Positions 22,245-30,693 are shown, numbered from the stretch's first letter. The stretch is 41,107 bases of DNA from Lichenicola sp964249915 (GCA_964249915.1 CAXUEL010000008.1:1-41107); one strand, 5' to 3'. The notes: generated by a model from the letters alone, not told the origin. Program-made: numbers and translations.

Positions 22245-23528
22245 GTGGACCGTCAAATTGTCTATGTGGGAGCCGTGCCGCTCGATACGGACCAGTTGCT
22301 CCAGTCTCGCAGCACGATGGTCGCACTTGGCTACTTGGCCAAGATGACGATCGGGGACGGCAGCGTTTACGCCGACGGGCTTGCTTGCACGCCAGGCGGC
22401 GGCCTGACGGTCACGCTCGGCCCGGGCAGCATGACCCTGCCGACGGTGATCGATGCCGGATATTACGGTGCTCTTCCGCCGGATGGCGACCCGGTGGTCA
22501 AGACCGGGATCAACACGGCTCCGGTCGTGGTCAGCTTGCCTGGAACCGGAACAACGATCGTTTCCGGTGGGGTGGTCGAGGTCCAGGCAGGAAGTTCAAC
22601 CCTCGCCTACTACAACGCGGCGAATCCGGGGCAGACCTTGTTTGGCGCCCAGGGCAACGGGCAGGCCCAGGCTTCCATCCTGCAGCAGCGGGTGGTGTTT
22701 GCTGCAACGGCGCCGTCGGCGGTTCCTGCCGGCTACACCGCGCTGTGGCAGATCGTCGTGCCCGTGTCTGCGACCGCAGTCGATCCGAGCATGATCACGG
22801 CTGCTGCCGGTGCACCGTTCGTGTCGGTCAAGCTGCCTCAGGCCGCGCCGATCCTGTCCCCGGCGTTTGCCGGAGCGCCCACGGCGCCAACGCCTTCCGC
22901 AGGCGATGCCAGCCTCGCGCTGGCGACGACCGCTTTCGTTGCCGCAGCGACCACGCGGAACCGCGCGGCCTGGGGTGCGGCCGGCACCTACAGCTGGACG
23001 TGTCCGGCCGGCGTGTCGTCGATCCTGGCGCGGATGTGGGGAGCCGGAGGAAGCGGCGGGAGCGCCGGTGCGGGCTATCCCGGCGGTGGCGGCGGCGGCG
23101 GCGGATACGAGGAGGTGCTGATCGCAGTCGCTGCCGGGACGTCCTATTCCATTCAGGTGGGAGGCGGCACGAACGGTTCCACGACGACGGCGTTCGCGAA
23201 CTTCGTGCAGGTCTCGGGAGGGATCAACGGTACGGCGGGACAGGCCGCTCAGGTCGGGATAGGCGGAGCGGCCGGTCTGCCTTTGACCACCAGCATCAAC
23301 TTCATCGGCTCGTTCGGAGTGGGGCCCGGGCAGAACGGCTTCCAGCTCGGATCGACCAGCGTGGGAGGCGCCGGCGGTCCCAGCTTCGGTGTGCTGGGTG
23401 CCAGCGCGTGCTTCGGCGGCACGCTCGGCTCGAACGGGCTGTGGCCGGGAGGTGGTGGCGCCGGCGGCGCGTCTGGCCCCGGAGGGAAGGGCGCGGATGG
23501 GCTGATGGTGATCGAGTGGTATGGCTGA
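22245..23528 (+). CDS. tail fibre protein with glycine-rich tip
   Basis: 427 residues from a GTG at 22245, with GGAG seven bases upstream. The N-terminus (VYVGAVPLDTDQLLQSRSTM, then ALGYLAKMTIGDGSVYADGL) resembles the attachment domain of short fibres on Mu-like baseplates. A middle segment GAPTAPTPSAGDASLALATT-AFV is the widespread fibre repeat 'P.aPTp..gd.s..iATTaFV'. From about residue 245 comes GTYSWTCPAGVSSILARMWG, then GAGGSGGSAGAGYPGGGGGG and repeated GG-rich loops ending DGLMVIEWYG. This 'f..P.gv..v.v.mwGaGG.GG' tip is the glycine-rich adhesin type seen in many phage fibres, where exposed loops choose the receptor. It is the last plus-strand gene of the structural block. No dedicated fibre chaperone is adjacent. 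Confidence 0.82.
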   Translation: MDRQIVYVGAVPLDTDQLLQSRSTMVALGYLAKMTIGDGSVYADGLACTPGGGLTVTLGPGSMTLPTVIDAGYYGALPPDGDPVVKTGINTAPVVVSLPGTGTTIVSGGVVEVQAGSSTLAYYNAANPGQTLFGAQGNGQAQASILQQRVVFAATAPSAVPAGYTALWQIVVPVSATAVDPSMITAAAGAPFVSVKLPQAAPILSPAFAGAPTAPTPSAGDASLALATTAFVAAATTRNRAAWGAAGTYSWTCPAGVSSILARMWGAGGSGGSAGAGYPGGGGGGGGYEEVLIAVAAGTSYSIQVGGGTNGSTTTAFANFVQVSGGINGTAGQAAQVGIGGAAGLPLTTSINFIGSFGVGPGQNGFQLGSTSVGGAGGPSFGVLGASACFGGTLGSNGLWPGGGGAGGASGPGGKGADGLMVIEWYG

Positions 23529-23531
23529 CGC

Positions 23532-23571
23532 GCGCAGGAGCTGACAGAGGGTCGTCCGTCAGCCCCTCGCG
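23532..23571. terminator. bidirectional hairpin between fibre and glycosyltransferase genes
   Basis: GCTGAC (23540-23545) pairs with GTCAGC (23558-23563), and flanking GCGC/AGG sequences extend an imperfect outer stem to about 23571. It lies at the meeting point of the convergent fibre and glycosyltransferase genes and overlaps the 3' end of the latter. There is no clear T-run, so termination is plausible but unproven. Confidence 0.4.
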
Positions 23572-24317
23572 CCGGACGAGGTGAACCGACGATCCGGAAC
23601 CCCCTTGAAGTCCGAGGGCCCGCTGTGTGTCAGGCTGGCACAGGTGTCGAGCCAGATCCGGCCCCCGAGCTGCTGCCAGCGTGAGCAGAACGTGAAGTCC
23701 TCGCTCATGTAGGTTCCGCTGGCAGGGTCGATGATGCAGTCGAACAGGGCGTAGCCACCTGGGCTGGCACGACCGCTGGACGTATAAGCGTCGACACCGT
23801 GATACCGGGTGTTCGGGTATCCCTCCTGCATCTGCTCGATGGTGGCGCGCTCGATCAGCATGAAGCCGGTTCCGACATGGACCGCTGTGGCGAAGTCACC
23901 GTCACGCAGCAGGCGATCTTCTGTCTCCAGCTTGCCGACGTAGTGGAGGCCCGCGGTGTCCAGCGGCTCGCCCTGCAGCAGACGCTCCTGACACGGCCTG
24001 TCCCAGTAATAGGCCTTCAGCGGATAGATACCCGCGGCGACCGACTTCCTGGCAGCCAGGAGGCGGAACACGTTCTCCGGCTCGAACGAGATGTCGGCGT
24101 CGATGAACAGGATGTGGGTAGCCTGTGGTGTGGCGAGAAAGTGGCTGGTCAGGGTGTTGCGGCACCGGGTGATCAGGGCGTCCTGGCCAAGCAGCGCCAG
24201 GGTCAGGGCAACGCCCGCTTCCGGAGCGGCTGCCATCAGGGCGCAGACGGACTGCATGTAGCCCTGGGTGACCACGCCTCCATAGCACGGCGTAGCGATG
24301 AAGATGTGTGGTTGCAT
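23559..24317 (-). CDS. GT-A family glycosyltransferase-like protein
   Basis: 252 residues on the minus strand, ending 30 bases from the fibre gene. Starts MQPHIFIATPCYGGVVTQGY and continues LLGQDALITRCRNTLTSHFL, ATHILFIDADISFEPENVFR, SVAAGIYPLKAYYWDRPCQE, VHVGTGFMLIERATIEQM, DCIIDPASGTYMSEDFTFCS and WLDTCASLTHSGPSDFKG. 'FIDaDi.F.P......l' is the DxD motif that binds metal and sugar nucleotide, 'vGTGfmlieR' and 'SEDf.fc.r......iwlD....l.H.G' are the acceptor-side and closing motifs. It is soluble, without membrane segments. Similar proteins are frequent in phage and surface-polysaccharide clusters. Here it could glycosylate a virion protein or alter the host surface. It ends with the bidirectional hairpin. 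It may be cluster cargo rather than host backbone. Confidence 0.75.
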   Translation of the reverse strand: MQPHIFIATPCYGGVVTQGYMQSVCALMAAAPEAGVALTLALLGQDALITRCRNTLTSHFLATPQATHILFIDADISFEPENVFRLLAARKSVAAGIYPLKAYYWDRPCQERLLQGEPLDTAGLHYVGKLETEDRLLRDGDFATAVHVGTGFMLIERATIEQMQEGYPNTRYHGVDAYTSSGRASPGGYALFDCIIDPASGTYMSEDFTFCSRWQQLGGRIWLDTCASLTHSGPSDFKGVPDRRFTSSGARG

Positions 24318-24401
24318 CGGCTGGCGGCGCTCCAGGCAGAAATCACAGCATGGGCTGTCCAGGTTGCCATAGCGTTAAGCCGATCCATCGAGCACTTAGC
24401 A

Positions 24402-25181
24402 TCAACGGTGGACACGGTCTCCTAGCAGGCGGGCGATGATCGGCTCGATCCGCTCGGCAATCTCCGCCTGGACCTGTGCGGTCGGATGCAGCGGAGGGGC
24501 GGGAGGTGTCAGGCGCGGATCGATGAACCTGGTGGCGTCGACTCGGCCCCGTGTCAGGAACAAGTCGCCGACGTCGACATAGGTCACGTAGGCCCGATCA
24601 CCTCCTGTCGTCTTGAGGCGGAGATCCAGACGGATCGTGTTCCTGGATACCCATTCGGAACGGATGGAGGGAAGGACCCCGAGCAGAACGATGCGGGTTT
24701 GCGGCAGCCGCCGATGGACTTCGTCCAGGATCACACCGATCCCGTCGAACGTCTCGTCGGCATCGGTGTGGATATGACCGAAGTTGTTCGCCCCGATCAG
24801 GATGACCGCTACCCGTGGCGCGATGCCATCCAGCTCGCCGTGTTGAAGGCGCCAAAGCAGATGGCAGGTGCTGTCGCCCTTGAAGCCGAGGTTGATGGCG
24901 TGACGATCGCCATAGAAGCGCTGCCAAGCCGGAGCGAAATTTTCCCAATCCTGGTCGCTCGACCGCTCCCAGTTCTGCGTGATGGAGTCGCCGAGCCACA
25001 GCAGCCCGACCGGCATCCGGTGAAGCTCGACCTGCTTCTCCTCGAACCGGGCGCGCCACCAGTCCTGGCTCATCCGGGATATCGGTTCCACCGCGATATT
25101 TCGTGGCCCGGCGCCGGTGAGCAGGGCCGCGATCGACAGGATGATCGGGAGGGTCGCCCTGGGTGCACGAAGGCGCGGCAT
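24402..25181 (-). CDS. SGNH/GDSL-family hydrolase, exported
   Basis: 259 residues from the ATG at 25181-25179. A longer frame begins at 25247 but overlaps uppP and adds no motif. The N-terminus, MPRLRAPRATLPIILSIAAL-LTG, looks like a signal peptide or anchor. The SGNH blocks are LLWLGDSITQNW (nucleophile Ser66), INLGFKGDSTCHLLWRL (Gly of block II), VILIGANNFGH (Asn of block III) and PPLHPTAQ near the C-terminus (catalytic His). The block order and spacing match platelet-activating-factor acetylhydrolase-like esterases. The substrate is unknown; extracytoplasmic members often remove acetyl or acyl groups from glycans. It lies 43 bases downstream of uppP on the same strand, so it is probably co-transcribed. 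That neighbourhood suggests envelope polymers as substrate, which is inference. Confidence 0.8.
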   Translation of the reverse strand: MPRLRAPRATLPIILSIAALLTGAGPRNIAVEPISRMSQDWWRARFEEKQVELHRMPVGLLWLGDSITQNWERSSDQDWENFAPAWQRFYGDRHAINLGFKGDSTCHLLWRLQHGELDGIAPRVAVILIGANNFGHIHTDADETFDGIGVILDEVHRRLPQTRIVLLGVLPSIRSEWVSRNTIRLDLRLKTTGGDRAYVTYVDVGDLFLTRGRVDATRFIDPRLTPPAPPLHPTAQVQAEIAERIEPIIARLLGDRVHR

Positions 25182-25224
25182 CAGGTCATCATCCTGCCGT
25201 GCGACATCGTCAGGCTGGCCTGCT

Positions 25225-26070
25225 TCAAAGAAAACGAAACGCGACAAGGCTCAGCGCGCCGGCGACGATGCTGTAGATCGCGAACGGGCGAAGAGCCCAG
25301 CTTTCGTGGTTGCGGAAGTAGTGCATGAGAAACGCCGTGCTCAGCCATGCCGCCACGGCAGCTGCCAGCGCCCCGAGGAGCGCGGGCCGAAGCGCCTGCA
25401 GGCCCATATGTGCATGATGCAGCCTCAGAAGCTGGGATGCGGTTGCAGCCAGGATGATCGGCAAGGCGATCAGGAACGAGAAACGGGCCGCAGTCTGGTG
25501 GCTTATGCCACGCAGCAGCCCGCCCGTCATCGTGGCGCCGGAGCGCGAGATGCCGGGCAGGAACGCCGTGCACTGCCAGATGCCGATCAGGAACGCATCC
25601 ACGAGCGTCAAGCTGGCGATGGGTTTGTCAGCGTCCTCCGGAAGACGGGCACGCAACCGATCCGCAACCAGCAGGATGAGGCCGTTGACGACCAGGAAGC
25701 AGGCGGCGATCTGGGGGGTGCCGAACAGGTTGCGAAGAAAGCCTTCCAGGACGTAGCCGACCACGACGGCCGGAATGGTGGCCACGATGATCAACACCGC
25801 GATGTAGCGGCTTTCCTTGACGTGAAGTGGATCAGCGGCTCCGATCGCTCCGCGGCCGAGCGCAAGCCAGTCACGCCAGAAGAACAACAGCAACGCCGCT
25901 GCAGTGCCGACATGAAGCATGACGAGGAAGGGGAGAAAGGTGGGTCCGTGCTCGTCGAGGGTCCAGTGCAGCAACCGGGGGACGATCACCGCATGTCCAA
26001 GGCTGCTGACTGGGAACAACTCGGTGATCCCCTGGAGCAGTGCGAGGATGAGCGCCTGGATGGTAGTCAT
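25225..26070 (-). CDS. uppP: undecaprenyl-diphosphatase
   Basis: 281 residues from the ATG at 26070-26068. The open frame reaches further upstream, but the family begins at MTTIQALILALLQGITELFP. It is an integral membrane enzyme that removes a phosphate from undecaprenyl diphosphate, so the lipid carrier can be reused for peptidoglycan and surface glycans. Family motifs are GITELFPVSSLGH (residues 14-26, with Glu17) and LPGISRSGATMTGG (about 171-184, with Arg176). There are about eight hydrophobic segments. Length is normal. No good ribosome site is seen upstream. The gene is divergent from the MlaD-like gene across about 100 bases. Overproduction of this enzyme is known to raise bacitracin tolerance. 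Confidence 0.92.
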   Translation of the reverse strand: MTTIQALILALLQGITELFPVSSLGHAVIVPRLLHWTLDEHGPTFLPFLVMLHVGTAAALLLFFWRDWLALGRGAIGAADPLHVKESRYIAVLIIVATIPAVVVGYVLEGFLRNLFGTPQIAACFLVVNGLILLVADRLRARLPEDADKPIASLTLVDAFLIGIWQCTAFLPGISRSGATMTGGLLRGISHQTAARFSFLIALPIILAATASQLLRLHHAHMGLQALRPALLGALAAAVAAWLSTAFLMHYFRNHESWALRPFAIYSIVAGALSLVAFRFL

Positions 26071-26173
26071 GGGGAGGTCCCGACGAAGCGAAAGGCTCTG
26101 GTGCCGTATAATCGGGCAGGCGGCAAGGCGCCGGAGTTGACCACGGGTGCTGGTGCTGGCTATGGGCTTGGTC

Positions 26174-26662
26174 ATGACCACCACGACGATCCGTTTCGGA
26201 CGGCACGGCATCACCGCGACGGCCGCCAGCGCGGTCGTGCTCTGCGTGGCGGTCGGGTTCTACGGTTATGCAGCCAGGCTAAACGGAACCGGTGGCAGCC
26301 GGACCTATGGGCTTCGGGCAATCTTTCTTTCTTCTAATGGGTTGCATGAGGGTGCTGACGTGGTCCTGGCAGGTGTCGTGGTCGGACGGGTGACGACGAT
26401 CACCCTGGACCCACGCACCATGTCGTCGGACGTGACGTTCCAGATCGACCAGGCGTTGACGCTTCCGGTCGATACGAGGCTGTCGATCGGAAGCAGCACT
26501 CTCACGTCCGGCGAGGCTCTCCTTATCGATCCCGGCAACTCGCGCCGGATGCTGCCGTCCGACGCCACAGTGACCGACACATGCGAGCCGACCAACCTGG
26601 AGCAGCAGGTCAGCCGATACATATTCGGCAGCGGTGGGACAGCCGGCGGCTGCGATAGCTAG
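26174..26662 (+). CDS. MlaD/MCE-domain protein, orphan
   Basis: 162 residues from the ATG at 26174; an ATG four codons earlier is possible. One N-terminal membrane anchor (ITATAASAVVLCVAVGFYGY) is followed by a single MCE barrel: TYGLRAIFLSSNGLHEGADV, VLAGVVVGRVTTITLDPRTM, VTFQIDQALTLPVDTRLSIG and TLTSGEALLIDPGN. 'y.l.a.F....GL..Ga.V.laGv.vGkV..i.ld.....v...i.....ip.ds...i.s..l.g...l.i.pG' is MlaD. MlaD proteins form hexameric rings that carry phospholipid between the membranes with an MlaE-MlaF ABC pair. Neither partner gene is adjacent here, so it works with a remote complex or in another role. The C-terminus has a Cys-containing short tail. Confidence 0.82.
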   Translation: MTTTTIRFGRHGITATAASAVVLCVAVGFYGYAARLNGTGGSRTYGLRAIFLSSNGLHEGADVVLAGVVVGRVTTITLDPRTMSSDVTFQIDQALTLPVDTRLSIGSSTLTSGEALLIDPGNSRRMLPSDATVTDTCEPTNLEQQVSRYIFGSGGTAGGCDS

Positions 26663-26685
26663 GGCGGTGTCCAGGCCGGGGGGGT

Positions 26686-27765
26686 CTAGTCGTTCAACGG
26701 GTAGCAGGCCATCAGGCGGCGTTGCAGGCGCCAAAAGGCGAGGAGTTCAAGCAGCGGCGTCGGCTTCGCGCCGCGCCGCCTCATCTCGGCGCCGATCTCG
26801 AACGCGATCCTGTAGTGCCTGAACTGATCGCGGTAGGCAGCCCACAGCGAGGTGCGCGGGTCCCAGATGTGGGTCGCCTCCGAACCGACGCCGTTGATCT
26901 CGATGATACGGAAGCCTTCGCCGATGCGCAGCGCGGCGGCGCTCTCGAAGCGCACATCCAGCCGCCCGAAGTGGAAATCCGGAATGGCCTGCATGATCGC
27001 ATCGACCCGGCCGGTCAACGCGCGGGTGATGTCGTGGCTGCCATCGGTGAAGATCGAGCCCTTGCAATGGTTGCCGGCGAACACGAGCCTGAGGCGTTCT
27101 CCCGGCTTCAGCACCTCGTCCAGCCGGTGGGCCAGGCGAGGCAGGTAGAGTTCGGGAACGTGTCTCGAGCGTTCGTCCTCGAGGACCAGGGAGCGGATGG
27201 TCGACCGGCCGTCGCCGACGATGATGGGCGCCTGCTTCAGCGTCAGCGACGTGATCCGGCCGGTTGATGCGCCAGGCTCGCGGACGTAGAAGATGCCGGC
27301 TTCGCCGTCATAGGTGACCAGTTCCTGTACGACCAGCTCGATGGCCCTGGGAAAGGCTTCCAACGCCGCTTCCAGGGCTGCATGGGTGTCTACCAGTCGA
27401 ACACCGGTTCCGTTGCAGCCGATGTTCGGCTTCACCACGACCGGCATCGACAGGCCAGCTTCGGCCATGGCTTCAAGCGCCCTGGCCAGGTCGTCCACAC
27501 CCGTCGTCAGGACAACATAGGGGGCGATCCAGCCCGTCGCTGCGGGTCCCGCCTGATCGAGGATCGTGGTCTTGCGCTCACCGCACAAGCCACCGGTCTC
27601 GACCCGCGGATTAGCGGCGGTCGGAAGGCTGAAGCTGCGGTGGCGGAAGCCCATCAGGATCCAGAAGACCACGACCGGGATATAGAACAGCCAGCCTGGC
27701 CAGAACTCGAACGCCGAGATCGGCTTCGGACGAACGATCCGGGCGGATGCGGCCACTGCCGTCAT
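26686..27765 (-). CDS. membrane-anchored ATP-grasp ligase
   Basis: 359 residues from the ATG at 27765-27763, with AGGGAGAG upstream on the minus strand. It begins with a short cytoplasmic segment and one hydrophobic helix (WPGWLFYIPVVVFWILMGF). The ATP-grasp fold follows: MPVVVKPNIGCNGTGVRLVD, ELVVQELVTYDGEAGIFYVR, SLTLKQAPIIVGDGRSTIRS, VFAGNHCKGSIFTDGSHDIT, HFGRLDVRFE and FRIIEINGVGSEATHIWDPR (metal-binding Glu-x-Asn). It resembles D-alanine-D-alanine ligase-like enzymes that join a carboxylate to an amine or similar nucleophile, but the substrate cannot be read from sequence. It overlaps the DedA gene by four bases (ATGA), so the two are translationally coupled. A membrane-surface substrate is plausible. 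Confidence 0.75.
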   Translation of the reverse strand: MTAVAASARIVRPKPISAFEFWPGWLFYIPVVVFWILMGFRHRSFSLPTAANPRVETGGLCGERKTTILDQAGPAATGWIAPYVVLTTGVDDLARALEAMAEAGLSMPVVVKPNIGCNGTGVRLVDTHAALEAALEAFPRAIELVVQELVTYDGEAGIFYVREPGASTGRITSLTLKQAPIIVGDGRSTIRSLVLEDERSRHVPELYLPRLAHRLDEVLKPGERLRLVFAGNHCKGSIFTDGSHDITRALTGRVDAIMQAIPDFHFGRLDVRFESAAALRIGEGFRIIEINGVGSEATHIWDPRTSLWAAYRDQFRHYRIAFEIGAEMRRRGAKPTPLLELLAFWRLQRRLMACYPLND

Positions 27766-28340
27766 TCTGGCTCTCCCTGGAGGCGCGTGACGAGGCGACC
27801 TATCAGCACGATCACGGCGGCGAACACGACGGCACCGAACCACCGCCAGGCGCCGAGGTGGTCGATCAGGAACTGGCCGACATGCTGCGCCACCAGGAAC
27901 AGCAAGGTCGTCCAGATCGAAGTCGCGGTGACGGCCGCCAGCGCGAAACGGCTGAAGCTCGCGTGGAGGTAGCCGCAACTTGTGTAGGTCGGCAACCGCG
28001 CACCGGGAATGAACCTGCTGATGAAGACGACGCGAAACACGCGATGTTCTATCCATTGCCGGCTGCGGGCCCGTCTTCCCGGAGGAAGGAGTCGCTTGAT
28101 GCGATCGGACAGCGTGGCCAGGCGGCCCAGACCGTACAGGCCCAGATCACCGGCGATGATCCCCACGTAAAGGGAACCCAGCGCCAGCCCGACGGCAATC
28201 TTTCCATCCTGCGCCTGCATCGCCGCCAGAACGGTGGCAGCATCCTCAAGGATAAAGGTCCCGGTGACAATCGCCAGGCCCTGGAGAAGAGGATGGACGC
28301 CAGCCGCCTTGAACAGGCTGGAAACGGAGAGCGGGAACAC
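27762..28340 (-). CDS. DedA/VTT-family membrane protein
   Basis: 192 residues from the ATG at 28340-28338. Hydrophobic throughout, with a VTT domain: LAIVTGTFILEDAATVLAAM (acidic pair E-D), LGSLYVGIIAGDLGLYGLGR and the family signature VVFISRFIPGARLPTYTSCG ('F..R..PG.R'), then two closing membrane segments. DedA proteins act as flippases or carriers of polyprenyl phosphates and phospholipids, including undecaprenyl phosphate recycling across the membrane. That makes its location about 1.7 kb from uppP meaningful. It is upstream of, and coupled to, the ATP-grasp gene. Length is a little shorter than typical DedA, but the motifs are complete. Confidence 0.85.
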   Translation of the reverse strand: MFPLSVSSLFKAAGVHPLLQGLAIVTGTFILEDAATVLAAMQAQDGKIAVGLALGSLYVGIIAGDLGLYGLGRLATLSDRIKRLLPPGRRARSRQWIEHRVFRVVFISRFIPGARLPTYTSCGYLHASFSRFALAAVTATSIWTTLLFLVAQHVGQFLIDHLGAWRWFGAVVFAAVIVLIGRLVTRLQGEPE

Positions 28341-28510
28341 GTCCTACCGGATCCGGGTGGCCGACGATACGCAAGCAACTGGCACCTAACGGATCTCCAC
28401 GTCGCTCAGGCGGGCGGAGACGCCAACCACCGTCCGGACAGGTCCGGGTGCGGTGGCATATCCCCGGTGCCGGGTCGCGTCACCTGTTTTCTCGCCTCTT
28501 CCCCCGGGTC

Positions 28511-30523
28511 CTACCTCGAACGGCGGCGCGGCGACGGCGCCGCCGCGGGATGATCCTTCATCTCGGTCATCGCCGCCTGGCAGGCGCCAGCCTCGCCGAC
28601 TCCGAACTGGATCGTCGGGAGCAGCGCCAACGGCGGCAACAGGATGCCGAGCCCAGTCGCGGTGCCCGCTCTCGCCACCACCTCGGCCCCAGGGGAGATG
28701 CCGGGCTTGCCGAGCTTGCCGGTGATGTTGATCGGTCCGGGCAGCGAGCCGACGCTGAAGTGCGTGGACCTCGTGGTCAGGCTGTAGTCCATGGTCTGGT
28801 TCTTGAAGTCGATCGTTCCCCGGCCCACCGTCCGTGCTTCCGTGGTCTGCAGCAGAAACGTCTGGGTGGACAGGATGCCATCCCTCAACGGCATGTCGGC
28901 CACGAAGCATTGCACCTGCGCCCGGTTCGGCAAGCCGAGTGCCGACAGGATGGCGTTGCCGAACTCCAGGCCGGCGATGTCGGGAAGCAGGGCGCTGATG
29001 TCCCCCCCACCGGACATCACCAGCGTGAGACCGCCGGACCCGTTGCCGAGCATCGCCGCGATGGAAGCGCCGTCGGTCGTCAGGTTCGCCTGCCCACCGA
29101 TCACGCCCTGGCCGTGAAAGGCGTGCGTCGCCTGCATCACGCGGGATAGATCGATGCGGTGGAAATCGACGTGAGCCCGGGTGTGCAGCGTCCTGCCGGA
29201 TGGATCCATCAGGACATTGCTGAAGATCCGTCCGGTCCCGACCGCGAAATCGAGCTGCTTCATGTCGATCTTGCCGTCCTGGATCTCCAGCCTGGCGACG
29301 ATGTTGTCCAGCGGCAGGTTTGGGTTCTCAATGTGCTCGCCCTTGTAGGACAGGTGCACGTTGGCGGCGCGGATCTTCGGCAGGTTGAACGGCGTCGTCG
29401 GCAGGACGTCGCCGTTGGACCGGGCCGGGTTCTTCTCGCTGGCGGCCGGCGCTCCTTTCGTATCCCCCGCATGTCCTGGCTTCGACCCGATGAAGCCGCC
29501 AAGGTCTGCGAGGTCGACCCGGCGGGACGCCAGGGTTGCGTCGATGGTGGGAACATGGTCAGGAAGGACCGTGATCGTGCCACCGAGATCGCTCGATCCG
29601 ACACGCCCCTCGAAGTCCCGAAACGAGATGCGCTGCCTTGCATAGTCGAGGTTGCCTTGGACGCTGTACGGCGGTGTCTGCGGGATCGGCACCCCGGTCA
29701 GCGGGAACAGGAGCGACATGTCCGGACCGGCGAAGAGCAGCTTGAGGCGGGCACCGCCGAAGGTCAGAGGCTGCTCGATGGTCCCAACCAGGGACACGTG
29801 CGTCGGGCCGTTCGCCACCCGGAGGTCGATCGGATAGGGTTTTTCCTTGTCGCGCAGCGACAGGATGGCGCCGCCGACGAAACGTCCGACGATCGGCTGC
29901 CTGGCATAGGTGCCCTTCGCGTCGGCGACGATCTGGCCCTGGTCGGCGGGAACCGGCCATTTCGCCGGATCCGGGGTGTTGCGCGTATCGACCGCGACGT
30001 TGAAGTCCGCCTTCAGCGGGACGTCGTCGACACGCACCTGCCCGTCCTCGATCTGCAGCACGCCGATGATCGTCGGGCTCGACTTGCCGCTCTTCGTCTT
30101 GGTGGGAGCATCGGAGCCGAGCGTCCAGTTGTTGGTCCCGTCGGCCCTTGCGGACGCATCGACCACTGGATGGTCCAGATCGACCAGGTGAAGCACGATC
30201 TGGGAGTGCTGGATCAGGGGAAGCAGGTCGACCCATATCGTCAGATGCCGGGTGGTGGCGAGCGGATGCGGCAAGGCGTCGGTCCCGGCGACAACGACGT
30301 CGTCCGCCACGATTCGGGTGACACGGCCCAGGCGGACATGGAGGTGCTCCAGCGTCACCTTCCGGCCGAGCGTCGCACTGGCCTGGCGCTCGACCAGCGG
30401 GATGAACCAGTCCCAGCTCCAGAAGACGATCAGCAGGATGATGAGCAGGATCGCGACGCCGAGGGCGATCAGGCCGCGCTTCTTGCCACGGCGTGCTGTT
30501 GCTACCGTCTGCTCCACCGCCAT
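28511..30523 (-). CDS. AsmA-family outer-membrane biogenesis protein
   Basis: 670 residues from the ATG at 30523-30521, with GGAGCGAGG upstream. One N-terminal membrane helix (LIALGVAILLIILLIVFWSW) anchors a long periplasmic, beta-rich chain. Segments include ATLGRKVTLEHLHVRLGRVT, TRHLTIWVDLLPLIQHSQIV, GTNNWTLGSDAP, VLQIEDGQVRVDDVPL, DATLASRRVDLADLGGFIGS, FAVGTGRIFSNVLMDPSGRT and a C-terminal DUF/AsmA core GKLGKPGISPGAEVVARAGT. The repeated 'v.l..l.l..p.....' grooves are typical of AsmA/TamB-like bridge proteins that guide phospholipids to the outer membrane. It diverges from the MltB-like gene over 170 bases. Its 3' end is followed by a 170-base spacer without clear features before dedA. Confidence 0.85.
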   Translation of the reverse strand: MAVEQTVATARRGKKRGLIALGVAILLIILLIVFWSWDWFIPLVERQASATLGRKVTLEHLHVRLGRVTRIVADDVVVAGTDALPHPLATTRHLTIWVDLLPLIQHSQIVLHLVDLDHPVVDASARADGTNNWTLGSDAPTKTKSGKSSPTIIGVLQIEDGQVRVDDVPLKADFNVAVDTRNTPDPAKWPVPADQGQIVADAKGTYARQPIVGRFVGGAILSLRDKEKPYPIDLRVANGPTHVSLVGTIEQPLTFGGARLKLLFAGPDMSLLFPLTGVPIPQTPPYSVQGNLDYARQRISFRDFEGRVGSSDLGGTITVLPDHVPTIDATLASRRVDLADLGGFIGSKPGHAGDTKGAPAASEKNPARSNGDVLPTTPFNLPKIRAANVHLSYKGEHIENPNLPLDNIVARLEIQDGKIDMKQLDFAVGTGRIFSNVLMDPSGRTLHTRAHVDFHRIDLSRVMQATHAFHGQGVIGGQANLTTDGASIAAMLGNGSGGLTLVMSGGGDISALLPDIAGLEFGNAILSALGLPNRAQVQCFVADMPLRDGILSTQTFLLQTTEARTVGRGTIDFKNQTMDYSLTTRSTHFSVGSLPGPINITGKLGKPGISPGAEVVARAGTATGLGILLPPLALLPTIQFGVGEAGACQAAMTEMKDHPAAAPSPRRRSR

Positions 30524-30693
30524 GCCTCGCTCCGTCCGCGGCAGCAACGCCCGGTTGATAGACCGGTTGCGGGTTGTGGATGGCCGCCAGGGCAGCCACC
30601 GGACCACCCCGTGCTCTGCGCTCGGTTGCGACTGACACCCAAGCTCTTCCCCGCGCGTTGTTCCAGGCAGGAGCTTGTGGCACAGCTTCGGGC

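Noticed and set aside
1185..24317. R-type tailocin (headless particle)
   Set aside because: Terminase, portal, scaffold and capsid genes are all present and look intact.
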